Assembly (NCBI RefSeq): GCF_020594515.1
Contig: NZ_JAJCTH010000011.1
Span: forward strand, 62,001 to 126,000
Source: Rhodoferax sp. U2-2l
GTDB taxonomy: Bacteria; Pseudomonadota; Gammaproteobacteria; Burkholderiales; Burkholderiaceae_C
Length of the DNA: 64,000 bases
Direction: 5' to 3'
The notes under the pieces were generated by a model, which worked only from the letters and a program-made list of their open reading frames with translations, ran no database searches and was not told the origin of the DNA. This document shows, piece by piece, positions 7,974 through 17,520 of this stretch. How positions within the stretch are numbered: position 1 is the first letter of the stretch; each line of letters begins with the position of its first letter. Both the position numbers and the translations under genes were made by a program.

Positions 7974-9035
7974 ATGACCCTCCGTCCCGCGGTCTCAGTA
8001 CAAGAACTGACTCGGTTCTCGCAAGACTTGTTGTCAGCAGCCGGTATGGCAGACGACAAAGCCGCCACGGTGGCGCGACTGCTGACCTTGACCGACATGA
8101 TGCAGCGCCATACCCACGGCACGGCGCTGATTCCGCTCTATATCGACCAGCTCAACAACCAGCTGATGACAAAAGACGGCGAGCCTGAGGTGGTCAAGGA
8201 CACCGGCTCCACCCTCGTCTGGGACGGCCACTACCTGCCCGGGCTCTGGCTGGTGGACAAGGCCTTGAACATCGCGTTTGAGCGGGTCAAAGAACACGGC
8301 GTGGTCACCGCGGTCATGCGGCGCAGCCACCACATTGCCTGCCTGGCGGCACTGGTCAAACAGGCCACCGACAAGGGCTACGTGGCGATTCTGGCCACCT
8401 CCGACCCGAGCGGCAAATTTGTGGCCCCTTTTGGTGGCCGCGAGCCAGTGATGACGCCCAACCCGTTTGCCATCGGTTACCCCGGCACCAAGGGGCCGGT
8501 GCTGGTGGACATTTCTGCCTCGATCACCACCGTGTCGATGGCCCGGACCAAGGCCGCTGCCGGCGTGGATTTTGATCACCCCTGGCTGATCGACAACCAG
8601 GGTAACCCCACCACCGACCCACGGGTGCTGGAGCAGACCACACCGCGCGGCTCCTTGTTGCTGCTGGGCGGTGCCGAATACGGTCACAAAGGGTTTGGCC
8701 TGGCGCTGATGGTGGAGGCGTTGACCCAAGGTTTGTCGGGCCAAGGGCGGCTGGACGCGCCCAAACGCTGGGGTGGCAACGTCTTTCTGCAGCTGCTGGA
8801 CCCAGAGGCGTTTGCAGGTACTGAGAGCTTTGTGGCACAGATGGACTTCACCGGCGACGCCTGCCGCGCCAGCGCACCCGCCCAAGAAGGTGTTCCGGTC
8901 AGGCTGCCGGGTGATCAAGCGGATCGCAACATCTTGCGCGCCCAGACAGAAGGCATCCAGCTGAGCGAGGCCACACTGACCAAACTCGCCGCGTGTGCCG
9001 CCACACTTGGCGTGGCACCGCTGTCTGCCGCCTGA
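7974..9035 (+). CDS. Malate/L-lactate dehydrogenase (Ldh_2) family oxidoreductase
   Basis: A 353-residue NAD(P)-dependent 2-oxoacid reductase of the Ldh_2 fold (malate, ureidoglycolate and 2,3-diketogulonate dehydrogenases). Seen: Q-R-H-T-H-G-T-A-L-I-P near residue 45 (catalytic His region), R-R-S-H-H-I-A-C-L-A, T-P-N-P-F-A-I-G-Y-P and Y-G-H-K-G-F-G-L-A-L-M-V-E. It is the first gene of the sugar-acid operon. A distant paralogue (16501-17505) lies near its other end, so the two probably act on different steps. The exact substrate cannot be read from the sequence. Confidence 0.88.
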   Translation: MTLRPAVSVQELTRFSQDLLSAAGMADDKAATVARLLTLTDMMQRHTHGTALIPLYIDQLNNQLMTKDGEPEVVKDTGSTLVWDGHYLPGLWLVDKALNIAFERVKEHGVVTAVMRRSHHIACLAALVKQATDKGYVAILATSDPSGKFVAPFGGREPVMTPNPFAIGYPGTKGPVLVDISASITTVSMARTKAAAGVDFDHPWLIDNQGNPTTDPRVLEQTTPRGSLLLLGGAEYGHKGFGLALMVEALTQGLSGQGRLDAPKRWGGNVFLQLLDPEAFAGTESFVAQMDFTGDACRASAPAQEGVPVRLPGDQADRNILRAQTEGIQLSEATLTKLAACAATLGVAPLSAA

Positions 9036-9088
9036 GGGTGGCTCCCAACAGTTAGCGTTTTTTTCTTTTTTGTAGCGGGTGGTCCATC

Positions 9089-10096
9089 ATGGCGGTTACT
9101 GAACCTACATCCCCAGCAGCTGGTGTCAACCAGCCTGGCAACCAACACGCGGTGCTGATCGTGGATTGTGATCACGCCTCAGTGGACATCGAGCGAGCCG
9201 TGCTGGCCGACATTTGCCCGGATGTACCGTGGTTGCGCTGCAAGACCGAAGACGATGTCATTGCCCAATGCGCCGAGGCCGAGGGCTTGATCATCATGTA
9301 TGCGCCCATGACGCGGCGCGTGCTGGCGCAACTGCCCAAATGCAAAGTCATCGTGCGTTATGGCGTGGGGGTTGACACGGTCGACCTGAAGGCCGCTGCC
9401 GAGCTGGGCATTGTGGTGAGCAATGTGCCCGATTACGGCACCCACGAGGTGTCTGACCATGCGCTGGCGATGATGTTGTGCCTGACCCGCAAGATCGCTT
9501 TGGCCAACACGCTGGTGAAAAGCGGCCAGTGGGACTTCCGGCTGATGCGCCCGATCCACCGCCACCAGGTGCAGAGCATCGGCATTCTGGGCATTGGCCG
9601 CATCGGCAGCGCCATGGCGCACAAGGCGCATGCGCTGGGCATGAAGGTGTTGGCGCATGACCCCTTTGTGGACCCCGCCACCCGCCCCGACTACGTGGAG
9701 TTTGTCAGCCTGGACGACCTGCTGCGCCGATCAGACGTGGTGTCGGTGCACTGCCCGCTCAACGACAGCACACGCTATTTGCTCGACGCGGCCAAGCTGC
9801 GCCTGATGAAACCCAGCGCCTACCTGATCAACACGGCCCGCGGATCGATTGTGGATGAGACCGCCCTGAACACCCTGTTGGAAGACAAACTGCTTGCTGG
9901 CGCGGCACTCGATGTGCTCAGCACGGAGCCCGGCTCGCCCGCACATCCCTTGTTCCAACACGACAACTTTCTGGTGTCGCCTCACATGGCCTGGCATTCG
10001 CAAGAGTCGGCACAAGAACTCAAACGCAAGGCCGCGGAAGAAACCCGACGCGTTCTGCGTGGTGAAACCCCGATGTACCAAGTCAACCAATTCTGA
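9089..10096 (+). CDS. D-isomer-specific 2-hydroxyacid dehydrogenase
   Basis: A 335-residue NAD-dependent reductase. Seen: R-Y-G-V-G-V-D-T-V-D and P-D-Y-G-T-H-E-V-S-D-H-A-L from the substrate domain, the Rossmann motif G-I-L-G-I-G-R-I-G-S, and the catalytic Arg (N-T-A-R-G-S), Glu (S-T-E-P-G) and His (S-P-H-M-A-W-H-S). The Y-G-T-H-E-V motif resembles the C-terminal-binding-protein-like subgroup. In this operon a role as ketoaldonate reductase (for example 2-keto-gulonate to idonate) is likely but inferred. Its stop overlaps the ribosome site of the next gene. Confidence 0.9.
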   Translation: MAVTEPTSPAAGVNQPGNQHAVLIVDCDHASVDIERAVLADICPDVPWLRCKTEDDVIAQCAEAEGLIIMYAPMTRRVLAQLPKCKVIVRYGVGVDTVDLKAAAELGIVVSNVPDYGTHEVSDHALAMMLCLTRKIALANTLVKSGQWDFRLMRPIHRHQVQSIGILGIGRIGSAMAHKAHALGMKVLAHDPFVDPATRPDYVEFVSLDDLLRRSDVVSVHCPLNDSTRYLLDAAKLRLMKPSAYLINTARGSIVDETALNTLLEDKLLAGAALDVLSTEPGSPAHPLFQHDNFLVSPHMAWHSQESAQELKRKAAEETRRVLRGETPMYQVNQF

Positions 10097-10108
10097 GGAG
10101 ACATGTTC

Positions 10109-11125
10109 ATGAAAAGTATTCAATATAAGGCCACGCAGCACGTTGAAATGGCCGACAAAAGCGTGCCGGAACCAGGCGCGGGCGAAGTGCTGATCAAGGT
10201 CGCCTACGCCGGTGTTTGCGGCTCGGACATGATCATTTATCAGGGCGTACACCCCCGCGCCAAGGCGCCGCTGGTGATGGGCCACGAGTTTTCCGGCACC
10301 ATCGTCAAAGGGCACAGCACCTTGCCACCCGGCACGCCGGTCACGGTGTACCCGCTGGTGAGCTGCGGCACCTGTGCACCGTGCAAAAACGGCTACGCCC
10401 ATGTCTGCAATACCCTGCGGCTGATTGGTATCGACTTTGACGGCGGCATGGCTGAATTCGTCAAGGTGCCGGAAGACAAGGTGATGCCGATCCCGGTGGG
10501 CTTCTCGCTCAAACTCGGCGCTTTCATTGAACCCGTCGCGGTCGGTGTGCATGCGGTTGGCCGCTCGGGTTACCAACCCGGCGACAGCGCCGTGGTGTAT
10601 GGCGCGGGCCCGATTGGCCTGTGTGTGGCCGGTTGCCTGCAGTACTTTGGCGCGTCCAAAGTGATGGTGGTGGAAGCCAACCCAAACCGCCTCAAAGTGG
10701 CGCAGGAGCTTGGTTTCATCACCATCGATGCGGCCAAGGACGACATCAAGGCCAAGGTGCTTGAAGTGACCCAGGGCCGTAATGCCGACCTGACCTTTGA
10801 CTGCGCCGCCCACCCCAGCGTGCACACCAGTATTTTGGACGTGCTGCGGGTGCAAGGCACCAGCGTGGTGGTCGGCTCTTACAAAAAGCCGCCGGAAGTG
10901 GACCTACTCAAAGTTGAGTTCAAGGAACTCACCCTGGTGGGCACCCGCGTGTACGAGCGGCGCGACTTTGAGGTGGCGATTGCCATCCTGCAAAGTGGGC
11001 GGGTCAACTTTGAGCGGCTGCTCACCGTGGCCACGCCAGAAGAGGCGCCCGAGCAGTTCCGCAACCTGCTGACGGGCAACACCGACGCCATCAAGATGCT
11101 GTTTCAGCTTGAGGCGCAAGCCTGA
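10109..11125 (+). CDS. Zinc-dependent medium-chain alcohol dehydrogenase (RspB/gulonate dehydrogenase-like)
   Basis: A 338-residue zinc MDR enzyme. Catalytic zinc ligands are Cys37 (V-C-G-S-D) and His59-Glu60 (G-H-E-F); structural zinc ligands are Cys86, 89, 92 and 100. The Rossmann motif is V-Y-G-A-G-P-I-G-L. An ATG at 10103 is only 2 nt from AGGAG, so the ATG at 10109 (8-nt spacing) is chosen. The family oxidises polyols and aldonates such as L-gulonate or galactonate at C5. It is 12 bp after the 2-hydroxyacid dehydrogenase. Confidence 0.88.
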   Translation: MKSIQYKATQHVEMADKSVPEPGAGEVLIKVAYAGVCGSDMIIYQGVHPRAKAPLVMGHEFSGTIVKGHSTLPPGTPVTVYPLVSCGTCAPCKNGYAHVCNTLRLIGIDFDGGMAEFVKVPEDKVMPIPVGFSLKLGAFIEPVAVGVHAVGRSGYQPGDSAVVYGAGPIGLCVAGCLQYFGASKVMVVEANPNRLKVAQELGFITIDAAKDDIKAKVLEVTQGRNADLTFDCAAHPSVHTSILDVLRVQGTSVVVGSYKKPPEVDLLKVEFKELTLVGTRVYERRDFEVAIAILQSGRVNFERLLTVATPEEAPEQFRNLLTGNTDAIKMLFQLEAQA

Positions 11126-11162
11126 TCAGCAGCTGCTCACCTGAATACTTCAAGGAACTGAC

Positions 11163-11918
11163 ATGCTCGACATTTTTAACCTCCAGGGCAAGGTCGCCCT
11201 GTTCACTGGCGCCAGCCGCGGTCTCGGTAAATCCATGGCCGTGGGTCTGGCGCAGGCCGGTGCCGATGTGGCCGTGGTCGGCCGCCATCACGACCAGGAT
11301 GTGCTCGACCAGATCAGCGCCGCCGGGCAACGCGCCAAGTTCTACGAATTTGATCTGGCCAACATCGACGGCATTCCCGCTCTGGTGGCCCAGGTCAAGG
11401 CTGACTTTGGCCACATCGACATCCTGGTCAACAACGCCGGTGTGCAAAGCCGCCACAAGGCTGCCGAGTTTCCGCGTCAAGACTGGGACTTTGTGGTTGG
11501 CGTGAACATGAGCGCGGTCTTTTTCATGTGCCAGGAAGTGGGCAAACTCATGCTCGCGCAAGGCAAGGGCAAGATCATCAACATCGCCTCGCTGCTGTCG
11601 TTCCAGGGCGGTCTCACCGTGCCAGCCTATGCGGCCAGCAAGGGCGCCGTGGCGCAATTCACCAAGTCGCTGTCCAACGAATGGGCCAGCCAGGGCGTCA
11701 ACGTGAACGGCATTGCGCCGGGTTACATGGACACCGACATGAACACCGCGCTGCTGGCTGACGCCAACCGCAGCCGCCAGATTTTGGAACGCATTCCCGC
11801 TGCCCGCTGGGGCCGCCCCGAAGACATGGTGGGTGCCGCCGTGTACCTGGCCTCCAACGCGTCCGACTACGTCAACGGCACCATCCTCACCGTGGATGGT
11901 GGCTGGATGGGGCGCTAG
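11163..11918 (+). CDS. kduD: KduD-like SDR (2-dehydro-3-deoxy-D-gluconate 5-dehydrogenase)
   Basis: A 251-residue classical short-chain dehydrogenase. Cofactor motif T-G-A-S-R-G-L-G (15-22), N-N-A-G (90-93), and catalytic Ser143, Tyr156 and Lys160. It follows E. coli KduD closely from memory: F-N-L-Q-G-K-V-A-L-F-T-G, D-L-A-N-I-D-G-I-P-A-L, S-F-Q-G-G-L-T-V-P-A-Y, I-A-P-G-Y-M and the W-G-R-P-E-D end. KduD interconverts 2-keto-3-deoxygluconate and 2,5-diketo-3-deoxygluconate in pectin and uronate breakdown, but paralogues act on other ketogluconates. KduI is absent from this operon. Confidence 0.82.
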   Translation: MLDIFNLQGKVALFTGASRGLGKSMAVGLAQAGADVAVVGRHHDQDVLDQISAAGQRAKFYEFDLANIDGIPALVAQVKADFGHIDILVNNAGVQSRHKAAEFPRQDWDFVVGVNMSAVFFMCQEVGKLMLAQGKGKIINIASLLSFQGGLTVPAYAASKGAVAQFTKSLSNEWASQGVNVNGIAPGYMDTDMNTALLADANRSRQILERIPAARWGRPEDMVGAAVYLASNASDYVNGTILTVDGGWMGR

Positions 11919-12002
11919 ACAACCCGCCCACCCGCGCTGTCCCGAATGCAACAGAACGGTTTTTGATCGCCATTCATACACATAGTGAGGAGAGTTGGAA
12001 AC

Positions 12003-12491
12003 ATGTCTGAATTATCCAAAGCCAATCCAGCGGAGCGCCTGTTGCGATGGTTGATGGTGCTGATCATCGGCAGCATGACCACGCTGGTGTTCTTGAACGT
12101 CGTGCTGCGCTACGGCTTCAACTCGAACCTGAGCATTACCGAGGAAATCGGGCGTTATCTGTTTGTCTGGTTGACCTTCCTCGGGGGTATTTCCGCATTT
12201 GTCCGCAACCGGCATGTGCGTGTAGACACCTTTTTGCAACGCATGCCACCCAACATGCAGCGGATGGTCGGCATCCTCAGCGATCTGGCCATGCTGGCCT
12301 GTTGCATCCTGATCCTCATCGGCGGCTGGCAGCTGACCAAAGGCAACATGGCGAATTACCTGCCGATCAGCGATCTGCCGGTGGCCACGCTGTACTTTGC
12401 CAGCGTGCCGTTCAGCGTCATCGTCGGTGTTTTGCTGATGCTGCGTGTGTGGCGTCAGCTCTCTCAATCCGGTAAGGGAGCATCGCAATGA
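12003..12491 (+). CDS. TRAP transporter small permease (DctQ family)
   Basis: A 162-residue integral membrane protein with four predicted helices (about residues 17-37, 51-70, 90-112 and 130-152). S-I-T-E-E-I-G-R-Y-L-F-V-W-L-T-F-L-G is the DctQ hallmark. The start at 12003 has GAGGAG upstream. It pairs with the large permease, whose start overlaps its stop by 4 bp, and with the binding protein at 13871. The complex imports anionic substrates using a sodium gradient. Confidence 0.92.
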   Translation: MSELSKANPAERLLRWLMVLIIGSMTTLVFLNVVLRYGFNSNLSITEEIGRYLFVWLTFLGGISAFVRNRHVRVDTFLQRMPPNMQRMVGILSDLAMLACCILILIGGWQLTKGNMANYLPISDLPVATLYFASVPFSVIVGVLLMLRVWRQLSQSGKGASQ

Positions 12492-13765
12492 CGATCCTGA
12501 TCTTTTTGGGCACTTTGCTCGGCTGCATCTTTTTGGGCATTCCGGTTGCGTTCTCGCTGTTGTTGTGTGGCCTGGCGCTGATGTTCCAACTCGACATGGT
12601 CGACCTTCAGATCATGACGCAGTACCTGGTGACCGGTGCCGACAGCTTTCCGCTGCTGGCGATCCCGTTCTTTGTGCTGGCGGGTGAGCTGATGAACGCT
12701 GGTGGCATCTCCAAACGCATTGTGGACCTGCCTTTGAAAATGATCGGCCACAAAAAAGGTGGCCTGGGTTACGTGGCCATCATCGCCTCGGTGCTGATGG
12801 CCAGCCTGTCAGGCTCGGCTGCGGCTGACACAGCGGCACTGGGTATGGTTTTGCTGCCAATGATGAGGAAAGCCGGTTATGAGCCGGGCGACTCTGCCGG
12901 GCTGATCGCCACCGGCGGCATCATCGCCCCGATCATTCCGCCGTCCATTCCGTTCATCATCTTTGGTGTGGCCAGTGGGGTGTCGATCTCCAAGCTGTTC
13001 CTGGCGGGGATTGCGCCCGGCATCATGATGGGTGTGGCGCTCGCCCTGGTCTGGTGGTGGCGGTCAAGCAAGTCCAACATGGTGATGGCCGACAAAGCCT
13101 CCAAGCAGGAAATCTGGCAGTCGGTGAAAGAAGGCGCTTGGGCCTTGCTGTTGCCAGTGATCATCGTCGGTGGTTTCCGCAGCGGGGTTTTCACCCCAAC
13201 TGAAGCCGGTGCGGTGGCTGCGGTGTATTCCCTCTTTGTCGCGCTGTTCGTCTATCGAGAAATGAAGGTGCGTGATCTGTTCGAGGTGCTGTTTGCCGCG
13301 GCTGAAACCACCGCCATCGTGATGCTGCTGGTGGCGGCCTCGGCGGTGTCGGCCTTCCTGATCACCATTGCCGAAGTGCCGCTGATGGTGGTGGACCTGA
13401 TGCAACCGCTGGTGGATTCACCCACATTGCTGCTTTTGGCGATCATGCTGTTCATCATGATCGTTGGCATGGTGATGGACCTGACGCCTACCGTCCTGAT
13501 CCTGGTGCCGGTGCTGATGCCGCTGGTGCGCGAAGCCGGTATCGACCCGGTCTACTTCGGCGTGTTGTTCATCCTGAACTGCTCGATCGGGCTGATCACG
13601 CCGCCGGTGGGCAATGTGCTGAACGTGATCACCGGTGTGTCGAAATTGCCTTTTGAACAATGTGTCAAAGGCGTGTTGCCCTACCTGACGGCCATGCTCG
13701 GCTTGTTGCTGTTGTTCACCTTGTTCCCGGCCCTCATTCTTGCCCCGTTGAGATGGATCTCATGA
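12488..13765 (+). CDS. TRAP transporter large permease (DctM family)
   Basis: A 425-residue polytopic protein with about 12 hydrophobic segments. Family blocks seen: G-I-P-V-A-F-S-L-L-L near the start, S-G-S-A-A-A-D-T-A-A-L-G (110-121 region), I-I-P-P-S-I-P-F-I-I-F-G, F-T-P-T-E-A-G-A-V-A and the C-terminal G-L-I-T-P-P-V-G-N-V-L. It forms the elevator-type transport channel with the DctQ partner, translationally coupled by the ATGA overlap. Confidence 0.94.
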   Translation: MTILIFLGTLLGCIFLGIPVAFSLLLCGLALMFQLDMVDLQIMTQYLVTGADSFPLLAIPFFVLAGELMNAGGISKRIVDLPLKMIGHKKGGLGYVAIIASVLMASLSGSAAADTAALGMVLLPMMRKAGYEPGDSAGLIATGGIIAPIIPPSIPFIIFGVASGVSISKLFLAGIAPGIMMGVALALVWWWRSSKSNMVMADKASKQEIWQSVKEGAWALLLPVIIVGGFRSGVFTPTEAGAVAAVYSLFVALFVYREMKVRDLFEVLFAAAETTAIVMLLVAASAVSAFLITIAEVPLMVVDLMQPLVDSPTLLLLAIMLFIMIVGMVMDLTPTVLILVPVLMPLVREAGIDPVYFGVLFILNCSIGLITPPVGNVLNVITGVSKLPFEQCVKGVLPYLTAMLGLLLLFTLFPALILAPLRWIS

Positions 13766-13870
13766 GTCGGGCGGTCCTGAATCTTTTCCCAAGGCTTCGG
13801 CGGCAGCGCCGGGTGCCTCAGGAACGGATGTGTTTGCACCTTGTTGTTTCTTTAATCGAGGAGAAGTGAA

Positions 13871-14863
13871 ATGAAGTTGAAAAATGGTTTATTGGCGTCT
13901 TTCATGGCCATCGGCCTGGTCGCCGGTGCAGTGGGCACAGTCAGCGCCGAAACGCTGCGCTTTTCGTCGGAAGCGCCCCGCACCGATACCCAGTCAATTG
14001 CCGGCCAGCGCTTCAATGAGCTGCTCAAGGCCAAGACCAATGGCGCGCTCGACATCAAGATTTTTGCGGACAGCTCGCTCGGTGCGTTCCAGGCAGCCAT
14101 TGCCGGTGTGCGCGGTGGCACCATCGACATGGCTATTTCAGGCTCGGGCAACTACAGCGGTATGGTGCCGCTGCTCGGTATTTTTGACATCCCGTTCATG
14201 TTCAAAGACACCGCGCATGCCTACCGTGTACTGGATGGCAAAGTGGGGCAAGACATGCTCGACAAGTTGGGCGCCTTCGGCCTGAAGGGCCTGGCTTTCT
14301 GGGACAACGGCTGGCGCAACATGACCAACAACGTTCGCCCGATCACCAAACCCGAAGACCTCAAAGGCATGAAAATGCGCACCACCGGCAGCCCGGCGCA
14401 TATTGAGGCCTTCAAGCTGCTGGGCGCCAACCCGGTGCCGATGCCGCTGGCAGAGTTGTACACCGCGCTGGAAATGAAAACGGTGGACGCACAAGAGCAC
14501 CCGATTGGTGTTCTCTGGTCGGCCAAGCTGTACGAAGTGCAGAAACACCTGAGCCTGACCAACCACGCCTACAGCGCCTTGGTGCTGTCGATGAACAAGG
14601 CCAAATTTGACGCCTTGCCACCGGCCCATCAAAAGGCTTTGGTCGAAGCCGCGCGTGAAGCCGGTCAATACCAGCGCCAGCTCAACAACGACGGCACGGC
14701 CAAGATCGTTGGTGACCTGAAGAAAGCCGGCCTGCAAGTCGTGGAAAAAGTTGACGGTGGACCATTCCTGGAAGTCACCAAACCAGGCCGTGACACCTTC
14801 GTCGCCAAGTTCGGCGGTGCGGATGTCATCAAGGCCATTGATGCCCAGCGCGACACCAAGTAA
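13871..14863 (+). CDS. TRAP transporter substrate-binding protein (DctP family)
   Basis: A 330-residue periplasmic binding protein with a signal peptide (about residues 1-26, cleavage after V-S-A). Seen: T-L-R-F-S-S-E-A-P-R-T-D-T-Q, F-A-D-S-S-L-G, G-L-A-F-W-D-N-G-W-R-N-M-T-N, L-K-G-M-K-M-R, and A-L-E-M-K-T-V-D-A-Q-E-H-P. The conserved Arg in M-K-M-R binds the ligand carboxylate, so the substrate is an acid. Together with the enzymes around it, a hexonate, ketogluconate or uronate is expected. Ribosome site GAGGAG precedes the ATG. Confidence 0.92.
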   Translation: MKLKNGLLASFMAIGLVAGAVGTVSAETLRFSSEAPRTDTQSIAGQRFNELLKAKTNGALDIKIFADSSLGAFQAAIAGVRGGTIDMAISGSGNYSGMVPLLGIFDIPFMFKDTAHAYRVLDGKVGQDMLDKLGAFGLKGLAFWDNGWRNMTNNVRPITKPEDLKGMKMRTTGSPAHIEAFKLLGANPVPMPLAELYTALEMKTVDAQEHPIGVLWSAKLYEVQKHLSLTNHAYSALVLSMNKAKFDALPPAHQKALVEAAREAGQYQRQLNNDGTAKIVGDLKKAGLQVVEKVDGGPFLEVTKPGRDTFVAKFGGADVIKAIDAQRDTK

Positions 14864-14876
14864 TTTCTGCCGTTGA

Positions 14877-15461
<585 letters not shown>

Positions 15462-15469
15462 GGCAGACC

Positions 15470-16462
15470 ATGAAGACAATTCGATGGGGAATGATCGGCT
15501 GCGGCGCCGTCGCCGAAGTCAAGAGCGGGCCGGGCTTCTACAAGGCCAACCAAAGCGCCCTGCTGGCCGTGACCAGCAGCGACGGCGCGCAGGCGCAGTC
15601 GTTTGCGGCGCGTCATGGCGTTGCCAAGGTCTACCAGACCAATGAAGAATTGGTGGCCGACCCGGACATTGACGCGGTCTACATCGCCACACCGCCCTCA
15701 TCCCACAAGCCTTTGGCACTGTTGGTGGCCAAGGCGGGCAAACATGTTTATGTCGAAAAACCGATGGCCATGCGGTTTGAAGAATGCCGCGAGATCGTCG
15801 ACGCCTGTGAGCACAAAGGTGTGCGCCTGTTCGTCGCGTTTTACCGCCGCGCCATGCCACGCTTCCTGCAGGTCAAGGCATGGATCGACAGCGGTGCCAT
15901 TGGCAAAGTGCGCAATGTGCGCGCGGTGCAGCATCAGCCCCCAGCCCCTGAAGACCTGTCGCGCGCCACGCTGCCCTGGCGGCTGATGCCAGCCGTGGCG
16001 GGCGGTGGCAAGTTTCTGGACATGGGTATCCACGAACTGGATGTGTTCGACTTTTTGTTTGGTGCCATCGAAGAAGTGCATGGCATCGCCAGCAACCAAG
16101 GTGGCCTGTACGACGTGGAAGACACGGTGACTGCCACCTGGCGGCATGCCAGCGGCGTGCAGGGTTACGGCTCGTGGTGTTATGTGAGCGGGCACGGTGA
16201 GGATGCGATCGAGATCGTCGGCTCCCAAGGCACGATCAGTTTTGAATTTTTCTCAGACAAGCCGCTCAGGCTGGTCAATGCAGAAGGTGAACAGCTGGTT
16301 GACATCGCCAACCCGGCGCATGTGCAGCAACCGTTCATCCAGAGCATCGTGGACGACCTCAACGGTGTCGCCCCCTGCCCTGGCAGTGTCGAGAGCGCGG
16401 TGCGCTCCAGCTGGGTGGCCGATACCGTGCTGCAAAACTACCGCCAGCAACAGGGCTACTGA
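15470..16462 (+). CDS. Gfo/Idh/MocA family oxidoreductase
   Basis: A 330-residue NAD(P)-dependent sugar dehydrogenase. The Rossmann motif G-M-I-G-C-G-A-V-A-E lies near the N-terminus, the signature E-K-P-M-A-M-R near residue 95, and the catalytic region D-M-G-I-H-E-L-D-V-F-D near residue 185. Family members oxidise or isomerise cyclic sugars, inositols and uronate lactones. The start at 15470 has AGGCAGACC upstream. The substrate is not deducible, but the operon points to a sugar acid. Confidence 0.9.
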   Translation: MKTIRWGMIGCGAVAEVKSGPGFYKANQSALLAVTSSDGAQAQSFAARHGVAKVYQTNEELVADPDIDAVYIATPPSSHKPLALLVAKAGKHVYVEKPMAMRFEECREIVDACEHKGVRLFVAFYRRAMPRFLQVKAWIDSGAIGKVRNVRAVQHQPPAPEDLSRATLPWRLMPAVAGGGKFLDMGIHELDVFDFLFGAIEEVHGIASNQGGLYDVEDTVTATWRHASGVQGYGSWCYVSGHGEDAIEIVGSQGTISFEFFSDKPLRLVNAEGEQLVDIANPAHVQQPFIQSIVDDLNGVAPCPGSVESAVRSSWVADTVLQNYRQQQGY

Positions 16463-16500
16463 GCCCGTTTTATCGTAACCAACTCATTGGACTATCCAAC

Positions 16501-17505
16501 ATGCCACGCATTTCCTTTGAAGACCTGAAAGCCGAATTCAAACGCGTCCTGATCAAAAAGGGCTGCGACGACGCTGCCGCCGACCTGTCGGCGCAGCTGA
16601 TGACCGAAACCAGTTGCGACGGCGTGTATTCACACGGCGTGAACCGCTTTGCCCGTGTTGTCGAGTACATCGACAAAGGGTATATCGACGTCAAGGCCGC
16701 ACCCACCAAGGTGGACGGCATGGGCGCCTTTGAGCGCTGGAACGGCAACCTCGGCCTGGGCAATGTCAACGCCAAACTGGCCATGGACCGCGCCATTGAA
16801 CTGGCCCGCGAGAACGGCATTGGCTGCGTGGCCATGGCCAACACCAACCACTGGTTGCGCGGTGGCAGCTACGGCTGGCAGGCCGCAGAAGCCGGTTGTG
16901 TCGGCATCTGCTGGACCAACACCCAGCCCAACATGCCCGCCTGGGGCGCACGTGACCGGCGCATCGGCAACAACCCGTTCATCATGGCCGTGCCGCGCGA
17001 AGGCGGCCACGTGGTGGTGGACATCGCCATGGCGCAGTTCTCGTATGGCCAGATGGACAACAAGGCCTTGCGCGGTGAAATGCTGCCGGTGCCGGGCGGT
17101 TACGACGAACAGGGTCAGCTGTCCTGTGACCCGAAAGAAATCGCCAAAACCTGGCGTGTGCTGCCCATTGGTTACTGGAAAGGATCGGCCCTGTCCATCG
17201 TGCTGGACCTGGTGGCCACGGTGCTCTCTGGCGGTCGTTCGGTAGCCAATATCGGCAAGATGTCCAGCGACGAGTACAGCCTGTCGCAGATGTTCATCGC
17301 GCTGGATGCCAAGCGCATCGCCGGTGAAGGCCATCTGGCCGACACGGTCAATGAGGTGCTGGACAACCTGCACGGCTCGGTGCCTGTAGACCCCGCCCAA
17401 CCCGTGCGCTATCCCGGCGAAAGCTCTCTGGCGATCCGCAACGCCAACCTGGCCAACGGCATTCCCGTCGATGACGGGGTGTGGGCCAAGATCCAGTCAC
17501 TCTGA
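16501..17505 (+). CDS. yiaK: 2,3-diketo-L-gulonate reductase-like (YiaK/DlgD) dehydrogenase
   Basis: A 334-residue Ldh_2-fold enzyme, very close to E. coli YiaK (DlgD) as remembered: I-S-F-E-D-L-K-A-E-F-K-R-V-L-I, G-V-Y-S-H-G-V-N-R-F, N-T-N-H-W-L-R-G-G-S-Y-G-W-Q-A-A-E, G-I-C-W-T-N-T, L-P-I-G-Y-W-K-G-S-A-L-S-I-V-L-D, and V-W-A-K-I-Q at the end. YiaK reduces 2,3-diketo-L-gulonate to 3-keto-L-gulonate with NADH. In E. coli it neighbours yiaL and a TRAP transporter (YiaMNO), and the same three kinds of gene occur here. The lyx/sgb kinase and decarboxylase of that pathway are missing. Confidence 0.87.
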   Translation: MPRISFEDLKAEFKRVLIKKGCDDAAADLSAQLMTETSCDGVYSHGVNRFARVVEYIDKGYIDVKAAPTKVDGMGAFERWNGNLGLGNVNAKLAMDRAIELARENGIGCVAMANTNHWLRGGSYGWQAAEAGCVGICWTNTQPNMPAWGARDRRIGNNPFIMAVPREGGHVVVDIAMAQFSYGQMDNKALRGEMLPVPGGYDEQGQLSCDPKEIAKTWRVLPIGYWKGSALSIVLDLVATVLSGGRSVANIGKMSSDEYSLSQMFIALDAKRIAGEGHLADTVNEVLDNLHGSVPVDPAQPVRYPGESSLAIRNANLANGIPVDDGVWAKIQSL

Positions 17506-17520
17506 AACCAAGGAATCACC

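Noticed and set aside
13766-13870. Small gene in the gap between the TRAP large permease and the binding protein
   Set aside because: Short open frames there have no ribosome site or plausible composition; the gap ends with the GAGGAG site of the next gene.
12003-14863. C4-dicarboxylate (DctPQM) transporter assignment
   Set aside because: Family membership is right, but the surrounding YiaK, YiaL, KduD and IdnD-like genes and the UxuR-type operator make a sugar acid far more likely than succinate or malate.
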